A DNA stretch of 62,530 nucleotides from Vibrio splendidus 12E03 (lineage in GTDB: Bacteria; Pseudomonadota; Gammaproteobacteria; Enterobacterales; Vibrionaceae), in contig NZ_AJZD02000354.1 of NCBI RefSeq assembly GCF_000272105.2, forward strand, positions 1-62,530, in the 5' to 3' direction. The notes under the pieces are model-generated. The model worked only from the letters and a program-made list of their open reading frames with translations, did no database searches and was not told where the DNA came from. The translations under genes and the position numbers were made by a program. This document shows, piece after piece, positions 35,683 through 44,657 of the stretch (the stretch's first letter is position 1; each line of letters starts with the position of its first letter).

Positions 35683-36350
35683 CGTACATACGCCTTATTC
35701 AGTTTCACTTCGGCCCAAATTTGAATACGAGTGAGGATAACCACCACGCCCCAGTAAATCAGCGCTACCGCTAAGAAAGCCTCGAAGAAGCGGAAACTTG
35801 AAGAAGCCTCCATCTGAGCTTTAGCCATGATTTCGGCGACACCTAAGGTGAAAGCAAGTGAAGTCGATTTGATCATGTCGATGAAGTAGTTCATCAATGA
35901 CGGCAGTGCCACGCGAGTTGCTTGCGGCAAGATCACTCGGCGCATCGCTTGGCTGGTTGTCATACCGACCGAAAGGCTGGCTTCCATCTGGCTGCGGTCA
36001 ATACCGATAATCGCGGCACGAATACTTTCTGCCATATACGCGGCAAAGTGCAGGGTTAAGCCAATCACAGCGGCGCTGAAGGCATCCAACCCAACCATCC
36101 ACGGGAAGACTTGCGGTAAGCCGTAATAAAGGAGGAACAGCTGCACCAACAGTGGGGTGCCTCGGAAGAAGCTAATGTACAGCTGGCTCAGTTGGTCGAG
36201 TACTGGGATTTTGAATACACGAATATTCGCCAGTATCAGAGACAGAATCAGAGCAAAGAACAAGCCCCAAGTCGCCATCTCCATCGTGGTGCCTAAATAC
36301 TTCAGTAGTATCGGCAACAGCTCTAGCATGTAATTAAAGTCAAATCCCAT
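35679..36350 (-). CDS. polar amino-acid ABC transporter, permease
   Basis: The 223-residue HisM/GlnP-type inner-membrane permease with about five TM segments, the LYISFFRGTPLLVQLFL signature and the EAA loop (EASLSVGMTTSQAMRRVILPQA). A single permease gene implies a homodimer. Lies between binding-protein and ATPase genes in one operon; a partial terminator at 36432 separates it from the binding-protein gene. Confidence 0.93.
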   Translation of the reverse strand: MGFDFNYMLELLPILLKYLGTTMEMATWGLFFALILSLILANIRVFKIPVLDQLSQLYISFFRGTPLLVQLFLLYYGLPQVFPWMVGLDAFSAAVIGLTLHFAAYMAESIRAAIIGIDRSQMEASLSVGMTTSQAMRRVILPQATRVALPSLMNYFIDMIKSTSLAFTLGVAEIMAKAQMEASSSFRFFEAFLAVALIYWGVVVILTRIQIWAEVKLNKAYVR

Positions 36351-36431
36351 AATCTATCTCGTATTTTTATTGGCAGTGTTGTTCTATATGTAAGTACTGT
36401 TCTATCAGGTTTTTTAATCAGTGCACAAAAG

Positions 36432-36463
36432 CAAAAAGCCCACCGCTGTATAAAGCAGTGGGC
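36432..36463 (-). terminator. intra-operon hairpin between binding protein and permease
   Basis: GCCCACCGCT - GTATAA - AGCAGTGGGC (one mismatch) with TTTTTGC following on the minus strand. Such leaky terminators commonly keep binding-protein mRNA in excess over membrane components. Confidence 0.75.
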
Positions 36464-36485
36464 CTTGAATGGAGAAAGTGAGTAA

Positions 36486-37235
36486 TTACTTCTGAGTAAT
36501 GTCCGCACCAAACCACTTCTGAGAGATACTTTCTAGCGTACCATCTGCGCGCATTGCTGCTAATGCTTCATTTACTTCTGCTTGCAGTTTTTTGCCGTTA
36601 TCGTTGTCGACGAAAGGCCAAGCGTTTTCAATTGTTTCGAATGGCTGGCCCGCCAGTTGTAATGGTAGACCAGTCTTCTTGATAAGCTCTAGTGCTGATA
36701 GGCGATCCATTACGAATGCATCCGCACGGCCTAGTGCCACATCATGTTCAATGCCCGTATCATAGGTTTTTACATTGATCTTGCCATCTTTGTCGTAGCT
36801 GCGAAGCAGTTGTTCAAAATTTGAGCCTAGGTTTACCGCAACTGTCTTGCCATCAAGGTCTTCGATACCTTTAATGCTGTCATTACCTTTACGAACGGTA
36901 ATTTGTGCGCCGTCTACTACGTATGGGTCTGCGAATAGGTATTTCGCTTTACGTGCATCCGTCATTGTAATTTGGTTTGAAATGGTATCGATGCGACCCG
37001 TTTCAAGAAGACCAAACAGACCAGAGAAGTTTGCCGTTACGTATTCAACCTTGTAATCGTTACGCTTACCGATCTCATCCCATAAATCCACTTCAAAACC
37101 CTGTAGTTGGTCTTGTTTAACGAACGTAAACGGGAAATAGCGACCAGACATGCCGACTTTAACTTCAGTCGCAGCTTGAACAGTAGCAGCAGAGAGTGCG
37201 ATAGCCGCAATTGCAGCCTTAATCCAGTTATTCAT
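36486..37235 (-). CDS. polar amino-acid ABC transporter, periplasmic binding protein
   Basis: The 249-residue family 3 solute-binding protein with a signal peptide (MNNWIKAAIAAIALSAATVQA), then EVKVGMSGRYFPFTFVKQDQ, the substrate-domain pattern GFEVDLWDEIGKR, and LGRADAFVMDRLSA. Start 37235 has AAGGAGTTACC in front; an upstream in-frame start would add 27 residues before the signal peptide and is rejected. First gene of the operon; V. cholerae has the same cluster between rpmH and dnaA. Confidence 0.94.
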   Translation of the reverse strand: MNNWIKAAIAAIALSAATVQAATEVKVGMSGRYFPFTFVKQDQLQGFEVDLWDEIGKRNDYKVEYVTANFSGLFGLLETGRIDTISNQITMTDARKAKYLFADPYVVDGAQITVRKGNDSIKGIEDLDGKTVAVNLGSNFEQLLRSYDKDGKINVKTYDTGIEHDVALGRADAFVMDRLSALELIKKTGLPLQLAGQPFETIENAWPFVDNDNGKKLQAEVNEALAAMRADGTLESISQKWFGADITQK

Positions 37236-37546
37236 TTGGTAACTCCTTATATTTATGGGTTTGGATGTTACTGGGAAAATGCTCACTAGAATAAATAACC
37301 AGATGTTATTAACCATAACCAGATTGAATTCCCAATTTGGGGATAACTAGCAAGGATCCGGGCATAAGTGGATCATTGTGTGAGTAAATTAGGGGCAAGA
37401 TGTGTGGATCCACCGATAAATTACAAATTTATTGTGAATAACTTGGATCTTATTCACTGGATCTGTGATCAATTGCTGGTGATCTGACTTATCAACAGGT
37501 AAAATTAGCGGTCATTTCATATTACTTTAAATAGAGTGAGGGCACC
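37236..37546 (+). promoter_or_regulatory. dnaA promoter region with DnaA-box-like sites
   Basis: The 311-base spacer holds several DnaA-box-like 9-mers: TGTGGATCC (37403), TGTGAATAA (37433), TTATTCACT (37450) and TTATCAACA (37489), interleaved with GATC sites. This fits DnaA autoregulation and Dam/SeqA timing, as at the E. coli dnaA promoter. It also contains the divergent promoter for the ABC operon. Exact promoter hexamers were not fixed. Confidence 0.75.
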
Positions 37547-38968
37547 GTGTCATCTTCGCTTTGGTTGCAGTGTTTGCAACAGCTTCAAGAAGAGTTACCA
37601 GCTACAGAATTCAGTATGTGGGTTCGTCCGTTACAAGCGGAACTCAATGACAATACTCTAACTCTATTTGCACCGAACCGTTTCGTACTCGATTGGGTTC
37701 GTGATAAGTATCTAAATAGCATTAACCGTCTGCTGCAAGAATATTGCGGTAACGATATCCCACATCTTCATTTTGAAGTGGGAAGCAAGCGTGTGATTGC
37801 ACCAAAGCCAGCGACACCGGCACCAACTCAGACTCGTACTGCAGCCGATGTGGCCGCTGAGTCATCAGCACCTGCGCAATTACAAGCTCGCAAGCCTGTC
37901 CATAATATCTGGCGTGATGAAGAGCCTGTCGCGGTTGACTTGAATCACCGCTCAAACGTGAACCCAAAACATAAGTTCAATAACTTTGTTGAAGGTAAGT
38001 CGAACCAACTGGGTTTGGCAGCGGCACGTCAGGTTTCTGATAATCCAGGTACAGCCTACAACCCGTTGTTCCTATACGGCGGCACTGGTTTAGGTAAAAC
38101 GCACTTGTTGCATGCGGTGGGTAACGCCATTGTTGATAATAAGCCGAATGCGAAAGTGGTTTACATGCACTCAGAGCGTTTTGTTCAGGATATGGTAAAA
38201 GCCCTACAAAACAACGCGATCGAAGAATTTAAGCGCTACTACCGTAGTGTTGATGCATTGCTCATCGATGACATCCAATTCTTTGCTAATAAAGAGCGTT
38301 CTCAAGAAGAGTTCTTCCATACCTTTAATGCGCTGCTTGAAGGCAACCAACAGATCATCCTAACGTCTGACCGTTATCCAAAAGAGATCAACGGGGTAGA
38401 AGATCGTCTTAAATCTCGCTTTGGCTGGGGTTTGACGGTAGCGATTGAGCCACCAGAGCTTGAGACGCGTGTTGCGATCTTGATGAAGAAAGCCGAAGAC
38501 CACCAAATTCACCTTGCAGATGAAGTGGCGTTCTTTATTGCGAAGCGTCTGCGCTCTAACGTTCGTGAGCTAGAAGGCGCATTGAACCGTGTTATTGCGA
38601 ATGCAAACTTCACTGGCCGCCCGATCACGATCGACTTCGTGCGTGAAGCACTGCGTGACCTACTTGCCCTGCAAGAAAAACTGGTCACTATTGATAACAT
38701 TCAAAAGACAGTCGCTGAGTACTACAAAATCAAAGTCGCTGATCTATTGTCTAAGCGTCGTTCTCGTTCTGTTGCTCGTCCACGTCAATTGGCGATGGCA
38801 CTGGCGAAAGAGCTAACAAACCACAGCTTGCCTGAGATTGGCGATGCATTCGGTGGTCGTGACCACACGACGGTACTGCATGCTTGTCGTAAGATTGCTC
38901 AGCTGCGTGAAGAGAGCCACGACATTAAAGAAGATTATTCGAACTTGATTCGTACCCTTTCTTCTTAA
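37547..38968 (+). CDS. dnaA: chromosomal replication initiator DnaA
   Basis: The 473-residue AAA+ initiator has domain I (about 1-85), a variable linker, domain III with Walker A GGTGLGKT at 178-185 and Walker B LLIDDIQFFA, and domain IV with the box-recognition signature GGRDHTTVLHACRKI near 434. The start is GTG (37547), as in E. coli dnaA, preceded by GAGTGAGGG. It binds the oriC boxes 7 kb to the left; dnaN, recF and gyrB follow on the same strand. Confidence 0.98.
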   Translation: MSSSLWLQCLQQLQEELPATEFSMWVRPLQAELNDNTLTLFAPNRFVLDWVRDKYLNSINRLLQEYCGNDIPHLHFEVGSKRVIAPKPATPAPTQTRTAADVAAESSAPAQLQARKPVHNIWRDEEPVAVDLNHRSNVNPKHKFNNFVEGKSNQLGLAAARQVSDNPGTAYNPLFLYGGTGLGKTHLLHAVGNAIVDNKPNAKVVYMHSERFVQDMVKALQNNAIEEFKRYYRSVDALLIDDIQFFANKERSQEEFFHTFNALLEGNQQIILTSDRYPKEINGVEDRLKSRFGWGLTVAIEPPELETRVAILMKKAEDHQIHLADEVAFFIAKRLRSNVRELEGALNRVIANANFTGRPITIDFVREALRDLLALQEKLVTIDNIQKTVAEYYKIKVADLLSKRRSRSVARPRQLAMALAKELTNHSLPEIGDAFGGRDHTTVLHACRKIAQLREESHDIKEDYSNLIRTLSS

Positions 38969-39049
38969 TACACAGTATTCTTAACCTTAATAAGCAGAAT
39001 CTTGGCCACGTACTATTACGCAGTGCCATTTAGACCGTAAGAGCAAGAT

Positions 39050-40150
39050 ATGAAATTTACCATTGAACGTAGTCACCTGATTAAGCCATTACAACAAGTA
39101 TCTGGCGCACTCGGTGGCAGGCCAACGCTTCCAATTCTAGGAAACCTACTAATTAAAGTAGAAGATAACGTGTTGTCGATGACAGCGACGGATCTAGAAG
39201 TTGAACTGATCAGCCGTGTAACGCTTGAAGGTGATTTCGAAGCGGGCAGCATTACCGTACCTTCACGTAAATTCCTAGATATCTGCCGTGGATTGCCAGA
39301 TAACTCAGTGATCACTGTGGTATTGGATGGTGACCGTATTCAGGTTCGCTCTGGTCGTAGCCGCTTCTCTTTAGCAACATTACCTGCGGCAGATTTTCCA
39401 AATATTGAAGACTGGAGCAGTGAAGTTGAAGTGTCAGTGACACAAGCTGAACTTCGCGGTCTTATCGAGAAAACACAATTCTCAATGGCGAACCAAGATG
39501 TTCGTTACTACCTCAACGGTATGTTGTTTGAGATTGAAGGTTCTATCCTGCGCAGCGTGGCGACCGATGGTCACCGTATGGCAGTATCTCAAGCACAACT
39601 GGGTGCGGATTTTGCTCAGAAGCAGATCATTGTTCCTCGTAAAGGTGTTCAAGAGCTAGTGAAGCTATTGGATGCACCTGAGCAGCCAGTAACACTGCAA
39701 ATTGGTAACTCTAACGTGCGAGCTGAAGTAAACAACTATGTCTTCACTTCTAAACTGGTTGATGGTCGTTTCCCTGATTATCGCCGCGTAATGCCGCAAA
39801 ATACCACCAAGACACTTGAAGCTGGCTGTGATGAATTACGTTCAGCATTTTCTCGTGCTGCGATTCTATCGAATGAAAAATTCCGTGGTGTTCGCGTTAA
39901 CCTTGCGGATAGCGAGATGCGCATTACCGCGAACAACCCAGAGCAAGAAGAAGCAGAAGAAGTACTCGATGTTAACTTCGACGGTGACGCACTAGAGATT
40001 GGCTTCAACGTAAGCTACGTCTTGGATGTTCTGAACACACTGCGTTGTGAACAGGTTCGTATCTCAATGTCAGACGCCAATGCGAGTGCTCTTATCGAGA
40101 ACGCGCAAGATGACAGCGCGATGTACGTTGTTATGCCAATTCGCTTATAA
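39050..40150 (+). CDS. dnaN: DNA polymerase III beta sliding clamp
   Basis: The 366-residue clamp has three repeated beta-clamp domains (start MKFTIERSHLIKPLQQVSGA; end MYVVMPIRL), identical in length to E. coli DnaN. It tethers polymerases and, with Hda, inactivates DnaA-ATP. 81 bases after dnaA. Confidence 0.98.
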   Translation: MKFTIERSHLIKPLQQVSGALGGRPTLPILGNLLIKVEDNVLSMTATDLEVELISRVTLEGDFEAGSITVPSRKFLDICRGLPDNSVITVVLDGDRIQVRSGRSRFSLATLPAADFPNIEDWSSEVEVSVTQAELRGLIEKTQFSMANQDVRYYLNGMLFEIEGSILRSVATDGHRMAVSQAQLGADFAQKQIIVPRKGVQELVKLLDAPEQPVTLQIGNSNVRAEVNNYVFTSKLVDGRFPDYRRVMPQNTTKTLEAGCDELRSAFSRAAILSNEKFRGVRVNLADSEMRITANNPEQEEAEEVLDVNFDGDALEIGFNVSYVLDVLNTLRCEQVRISMSDANASALIENAQDDSAMYVVMPIRL

Positions 40151-40203
40151 GCTGCCCTATGTTGACCTACCGAGTCGTGATTGAAGATTAATATGAAGAC
40201 GTT

Positions 40204-41283
40204 ATGCCTTTATCGCGCTTAATCGTTAAGCAGTTTAGAAATATTGAAGCCTGTGACATTCAACCGTCATCAGGCTTTAACTTTCTTATAGGGGCTAACG
40301 GAAGCGGCAAAACCAGTGTCCTTGAAGCGGTGTATCTGCTCGGACACGGTCGCTCATTCAAGAGTTCACTGACCGGTCGTATCATACAAAACGAGTGTAG
40401 TGAGCTGTTTGTACATGGCCGTTTTATGACCTCGGATCAATTTGAGCTGCCAATTGGCATTAATAAGCAGCGCGATGGCACGACAGAGGTTAAAATAAGC
40501 GGTCAAACTGGGCAAAAGTTGGCTCAGTTAGCTCAAGTCTTACCTTTGCAGTTGATTCACCCTGAAGGGTTTGATTTACTAACCGATGGACCTAAGCATC
40601 GCCGAGCATTCATTGATTGGGGAGTCTTCCACAGTGAGTCGGGCTTTTATGATGCGTGGGGCAGGGTAAAGCGCCTCAATAAGCAGCGAAACGCCTTATT
40701 GAAAACGGCAACCCACTATCGAGAGCTGAGCTATTGGGACCAAGAACTGGCCCGTTTAGCTGAAAGCATCAGTCAGTGGCGTGCCACCTACGTTGATCAG
40801 CTCAAAGAAGTCGCCGAAGAAATCTGTGCGACCTTCCTTCCTGAGTTTGAGATAAAGATTAACTACTATCGTGGCTGGGACAAAGACACCCCGTACGCCG
40901 AGATATTAGAAAAGAATTTTGAAAGGGATCAGCAGCTTGGTTACACCTTTAGTGGGCCAAACAAAGCGGATCTGAAGATAAAAGTGAACGGCACTCCAGT
41001 GGAAGATGTCTTGTCACGAGGTCAATTGAAGTTGATGGTGTGCGCGCTACGAGTAGCACAAGGGCAACACCTCACTCAAATGACAGGTAAGCAGTGCATC
41101 TATTTGATAGATGACTTCGCTTCCGAATTAGATAGCCAACGCCGAGCACGTCTTGCTGAGTGTTTGAAGGCGACCCAGGCTCAAGTTTTTGTAAGCTCTA
41201 TTACCGCTGATCAGATTGCAGATATGCATGACGAAAATAGCAGGATGTTTCATGTGGAACATGGCAAAATAGAGCAAGGATAA
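40204..41283 (+). CDS. recF: recombination mediator RecF
   Basis: The 359-residue SMC-like ATPase has Walker A GANGSGKT at 30-37, a signature segment LSRGQLKLMVCALR and Walker B YLIDDFASELD. It loads RecA on gapped DNA with RecOR. The C-terminal segment MFHVEHG is encoded by DNA nearly identical to a parS site (41246). Confidence 0.97.
   Translation: MPLSRLIVKQFRNIEACDIQPSSGFNFLIGANGSGKTSVLEAVYLLGHGRSFKSSLTGRIIQNECSELFVHGRFMTSDQFELPIGINKQRDGTTEVKISGQTGQKLAQLAQVLPLQLIHPEGFDLLTDGPKHRRAFIDWGVFHSESGFYDAWGRVKRLNKQRNALLKTATHYRELSYWDQELARLAESISQWRATYVDQLKEVAEEICATFLPEFEIKINYYRGWDKDTPYAEILEKNFERDQQLGYTFSGPNKADLKIKVNGTPVEDVLSRGQLKLMVCALRVAQGQHLTQMTGKQCIYLIDDFASELDSQRRARLAECLKATQAQVFVSSITADQIADMHDENSRMFHVEHGKIEQG
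41246..41261. promoter_or_regulatory. parS: candidate parS site inside recF
   Basis: TGTTTCATGTGGAACA differs at one base from TGTTTCACGTGGAACA, the well-known parS form bound by chromosomal ParB proteins, and at two from the fully palindromic form. It lies 11 kb from oriC, in a window that also encodes ParA and ParB. The coding need of RecF (MFHVEH) also explains the sequence, so binding is inference. Confidence 0.55.
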
Positions 41284-41300
41284 TTAGTCAGAGAGTAACT

Positions 41301-43718
41301 ATGTCAGATAATTACGATTCATCGAGTATTAAAGTACTGAAGGGTCTGGATGCGGTACGTAAGCGTCCTGGAATGTACATTGGCGACACGGATGATGGTA
41401 CCGGTCTGCACCACATGGTTTTTGAGGTGGTAGATAACTCTATTGATGAAGCGCTAGCTGGTCACTGTAATGACATCATTGTAACTATCCATGAAGATAG
41501 TTCTGTGTCTGTAAGCGATGACGGCCGTGGTATTCCAACAGAATTGCACCCAGAAGAAAACGTATCAGCAGCAGAAGTAATCATGACGGTTCTTCACGCT
41601 GGTGGTAAGTTCGATGATAACTCGTACAAGGTATCTGGTGGTCTGCACGGTGTTGGTGTTTCAGTAGTTAACGCACTTTCTAAGCAAGTTACTCTTACTA
41701 TCCACCGTGGTGGCAAAATCCACACTCAAACCTACAGCCACGGTGAGCCTCAAGCGCCACTAGCGGTTATTGGTGACACGGATAAAACAGGTACAGAGAT
41801 TCGTTTCTGGCCGAGTGAAGAAACCTTCACTAACATCGAGTTCCATTACGACATTTTAGCTAAGCGTTTACGTGAGCTATCGTTTTTGAACTCAGGTGTG
41901 TCAATTAAGCTAATTGACGAGCGCGAAGAAGACAAAATGGATCACTTCGAATACGAAGGCGGTATCCAAGCGTTTGTTGAACACCTTAATACCAACAAAA
42001 CGCCAATCATCCAAAAAATCTTCCACTTTAACTCTGAGCGTGAAGACGGTATTACCGTTGAAGTTGCGATGCAGTGGAATGATGGCTACCAAGAAAACAT
42101 CTACTGTTTCACCAACAACATCCCTCAACGCGATGGTGGTGCTCACTTAGCAGGTTTCCGTGCGGCGCTAACGCGTACTCTGAACAGCTTTATGGACAAG
42201 GAAGGCTTCTCTAAGAAAGCGAAGACTGCGACCTCTGGTGATGATGCTCGTGAAGGTCTGACAGCGATTGTTTCTGTTAAAGTGCCTGATCCTAAGTTCT
42301 CAAGCCAAACTAAAGATAAGCTGGTTTCTTCAGAAGTGAAGTCTGCCGTTGAATCTACAATGGGTGAGAAGTTGTCTGAGTTCCTGATTGAGAACCCAGG
42401 TGAAGCGAAAACAGTTTGTTCTAAAATTATTGATGCAGCACGAGCTCGTGATGCAGCACGTAAAGCTCGTGAAATGACTCGTCGTAAAGGCGCATTAGAT
42501 TTAGCGGGTCTTCCAGGTAAGCTTGCTGACTGTCAGGAAAAAGATCCTGCACTGTCTGAACTATACATTGTGGAAGGAGACTCTGCTGGCGGCTCAGCTA
42601 AGCAGGGGCGTAACCGTAAGAACCAAGCAATCCTACCGCTGAAAGGTAAAATCCTTAACGTAGAGAAAGCACGTTTCGATAAAATGCTGTCTTCTCAAGA
42701 AGTAGCAACGCTAATCACAGCTCTTGGTTGTGGTATTGGCCGTGACGAATACAACCCAGATAAACTGCGTTACCACAACATCATCATCATGACCGATGCC
42801 GATGTCGATGGTTCTCACATCCGTACTCTGCTACTGACGTTCTTCTACCGTCAAATGCCAGAGCTGATTGAACGTGGTTACATCTACATTGCTCAACCGC
42901 CACTTTACAAAGTGAAGAAAGGTAAGCAAGAGCAGTACATTAAAGATGAAGATGCGATGAACCAGTATCAAGTATCTTTGGCTTTAGACAATGCAGAACT
43001 GCACGTAAACCCTGAAGCGCCAGCATTTGCAGGTGAAGGTTTAGAGAAGCTTGTTCATCAATACAATGCAGGCATCAAGCTTGTTGATCGAATGAGCCGC
43101 CGTTACCCACGCGCATTGGTTCACGAACTGATTTACGTTCCTCGTCTAACGGCTGAGCAGTGTCATGATGACGCGGCAGTTGAAGTTTGGGGTAAGCAGC
43201 TTGTTGAGCAGCTAAACGCGAAAGAAGTAGGTGCGAGCCAATACAGCCTTGAAGTTGAAAAACACGAAGAGCTAGGTTTAAGCGTTCCTAAGATTGTGGT
43301 TCGTACTCATGGTGTGACTCATGAGCATCTTCTGAGCATCGATCTTATTAACTCTAAAGAGTTTGGTAAGCTAGCGGATCTTTCTGAAGCACTTGATGGC
43401 TTGATTGAAGAAGGCGCTTACATTAAGCGTGGTGAGCGTACTCAAGCGGTTTCTAGCTTTGTTGAAGCTCTGAACTGGTTAGTGAAAGAGTCTCGTCGTG
43501 GCCTGAGCCTACAACGATACAAAGGTCTAGGTGAGATGAACCCTGATCAGCTTTGGGAAACAACGATGGATCCTGAAACTCGTCGTATGATGCAAGTAAC
43601 GATTGAAGATGCTGTTGGTGCTGATCTGTTGTTTACAACGTTGATGGGCGACCAAGTAGAACCGCGTCGTAACTTCATCGAAGAGAATGCACTTAAAGTA
43701 GCAAACCTAGACGTTTAG
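41301..43718 (+). CDS. gyrB: DNA gyrase subunit B
   Basis: The 805-residue GHKL ATPase/topoisomerase subunit: ATP site residues in VVDNSIDEALAG and GRGIP, GGLHGVGVSVVNALS, and TOPRIM motifs EGDSAGGSAKQGRNRK and TDADVDGSHIRTLL. Ends LDV. Family length (E. coli 804). 17 bases after recF. A terminator follows at 43845. Confidence 0.98.
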   Translation: MSDNYDSSSIKVLKGLDAVRKRPGMYIGDTDDGTGLHHMVFEVVDNSIDEALAGHCNDIIVTIHEDSSVSVSDDGRGIPTELHPEENVSAAEVIMTVLHAGGKFDDNSYKVSGGLHGVGVSVVNALSKQVTLTIHRGGKIHTQTYSHGEPQAPLAVIGDTDKTGTEIRFWPSEETFTNIEFHYDILAKRLRELSFLNSGVSIKLIDEREEDKMDHFEYEGGIQAFVEHLNTNKTPIIQKIFHFNSEREDGITVEVAMQWNDGYQENIYCFTNNIPQRDGGAHLAGFRAALTRTLNSFMDKEGFSKKAKTATSGDDAREGLTAIVSVKVPDPKFSSQTKDKLVSSEVKSAVESTMGEKLSEFLIENPGEAKTVCSKIIDAARARDAARKAREMTRRKGALDLAGLPGKLADCQEKDPALSELYIVEGDSAGGSAKQGRNRKNQAILPLKGKILNVEKARFDKMLSSQEVATLITALGCGIGRDEYNPDKLRYHNIIIMTDADVDGSHIRTLLLTFFYRQMPELIERGYIYIAQPPLYKVKKGKQEQYIKDEDAMNQYQVSLALDNAELHVNPEAPAFAGEGLEKLVHQYNAGIKLVDRMSRRYPRALVHELIYVPRLTAEQCHDDAAVEVWGKQLVEQLNAKEVGASQYSLEVEKHEELGLSVPKIVVRTHGVTHEHLLSIDLINSKEFGKLADLSEALDGLIEEGAYIKRGERTQAVSSFVEALNWLVKESRRGLSLQRYKGLGEMNPDQLWETTMDPETRRMMQVTIEDAVGADLLFTTLMGDQVEPRRNFIEENALKVANLDV

Positions 43719-43737
43719 TCTCTTTGATACTTCGCTC

Positions 43738-43814
43738 TTTCGCTTAATTTCTGTGTCAGAGGTGCTCACATACATTCGTATGCTCCGCGCCTGTTCCCTG
43801 AACTAAAGCCAAAT
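43738..43814. repeat. imperfect palindromic intergenic element after gyrB
   Basis: The stretch folds on itself around CATAC - ATTC - GTATG (43769-43782). The arms match imperfectly out to TTTCGCTTAATTTC on the left and AACTAAAGCCAAA on the right. I recall similar sequences between genes in several Vibrio genomes, so it is probably a dispersed repeat; it has no coding potential of its own. Confidence 0.55.
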
Positions 43815-43844
43815 AGCTTCGTCTCAAAAAACTAAAATCATTTT

Positions 43845-43875
43845 AAAGCACTATCCTTTGGATGGTGCTTTTTTA
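43845..43875 (+). terminator. terminator after gyrB
   Basis: AAAGCACTATCC - TTT - GGATGGTGCTTT (12-bp stem with one G-T pair) followed by TTTTATG. Confidence 0.88.
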
Positions 43876-43928
43876 TGTTTGTAAGGTATTGAAAAATATT
43901 GAGTTGCAAAAATAATTAAAAATAATCC

Positions 43929-43957
43929 CTTGAAACTATTTTGTTCAATCCATATAT
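43929..43957 (+). promoter_or_regulatory. sigma-32 (RpoH) promoter for hsp20
   Basis: CTTGAAA (43929-43935), 14 bases, then CCATATAT (43950-43957): close to the heat-shock consensus CTTGAAA-N14-CCCATNT. It lies about 265 bases before the small heat-shock gene, giving a long 5' leader. Confidence 0.75.
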
Positions 43958-44129
43958 CTATTTGTGAAGATGATGACTGTCTTGCTCTACAAGAGAAGAA
44001 ACAGAACCTTCATTAACGCTGACGAAGTATCGCTCAACAGAGGATAACTTTGGCAGCACACAACTTAAAAATTGATTCATTGCCATGTCCCAGCGTTGTC
44101 GCCAATAGAGGTGAAACCCGAGGAATGCG

Positions 44130-44222
44130 AATTGAATCTCTTAGCTGTTTACTGGGTCACACACAGGTTCGATCTCAGTAAAATTCGCAGCTAAGACTAT
44201 TGCTTACTAAAAGGATAGCATT
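44130..44222 (+). promoter_or_regulatory. structured 5' leader with ROSE-like thermometer hairpin
   Basis: CTTAGCTGTTTACTG (from about 44137) pairs with CAGTAAA and, after five bases, CAGCTAAG (ending 44194), making one long stem. Next, TTGCT (44200-44204) can pair with the ribosome-binding AGGA (44212-44215) across a 7-base loop with one bulged G: the UYGCU/AGGA arrangement typical of ROSE RNA thermometers upstream of ibpA-type genes. Inferred from sequence pairing only. Confidence 0.6.
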
Positions 44223-44657
44223 ATGAGAACTGTAGATTTCACTCCACTTTACCGCAACGCAATCGGCTTCGATCGTCTATTCAACATGATGGAAGCGAAC
44301 ACATCGAAGAACTCTTCTGGCGGTTACCCTCCATACAACATCGAGCAAAAAGACGAGAACAACTACCGTATTACTATGGCAGTTGCTGGTTTTGCTGATG
44401 ACCAATTAGATCTAACTCAGAAAGAGAACATGCTAATTGTGAAAGGTGAGCGTAAAGCTGAAGCAGAGAAAGCCTTCGTATACCAAGGTATCGCAGAGCG
44501 CGATTTCGAGCGTAAATTCCAACTGGCTGACTACGTAAAAGTGGTAGGTGCAAGCATGGAAAATGGTCTTCTTCACATCGACCTAGAACGCGAAATCCCA
44601 GAAGCGATGCAACCGCGTAAGATTGCTATTAATGGTAATGGTCTAATCGAAGGCTAA
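44223..44657 (+). CDS. ibpA: small heat-shock protein (Hsp20/IbpA family)
   Basis: The 144-residue alpha-crystallin-domain chaperone (N-terminus MRTVDFTPLYRNAIGFDRLF; domain with YRITMAVAGFADDQLDLTQ and ERKFQLADYVKV; short C-terminal tail ending NGLIEG). It holds aggregating proteins for ClpB/DnaK. AAAGGA precedes the ATG and may be masked at low temperature. One copy only; no second ibp gene nearby. Confidence 0.93.
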   Translation: MRTVDFTPLYRNAIGFDRLFNMMEANTSKNSSGGYPPYNIEQKDENNYRITMAVAGFADDQLDLTQKENMLIVKGERKAEAEKAFVYQGIAERDFERKFQLADYVKVVGASMENGLLHIDLEREIPEAMQPRKIAINGNGLIEG

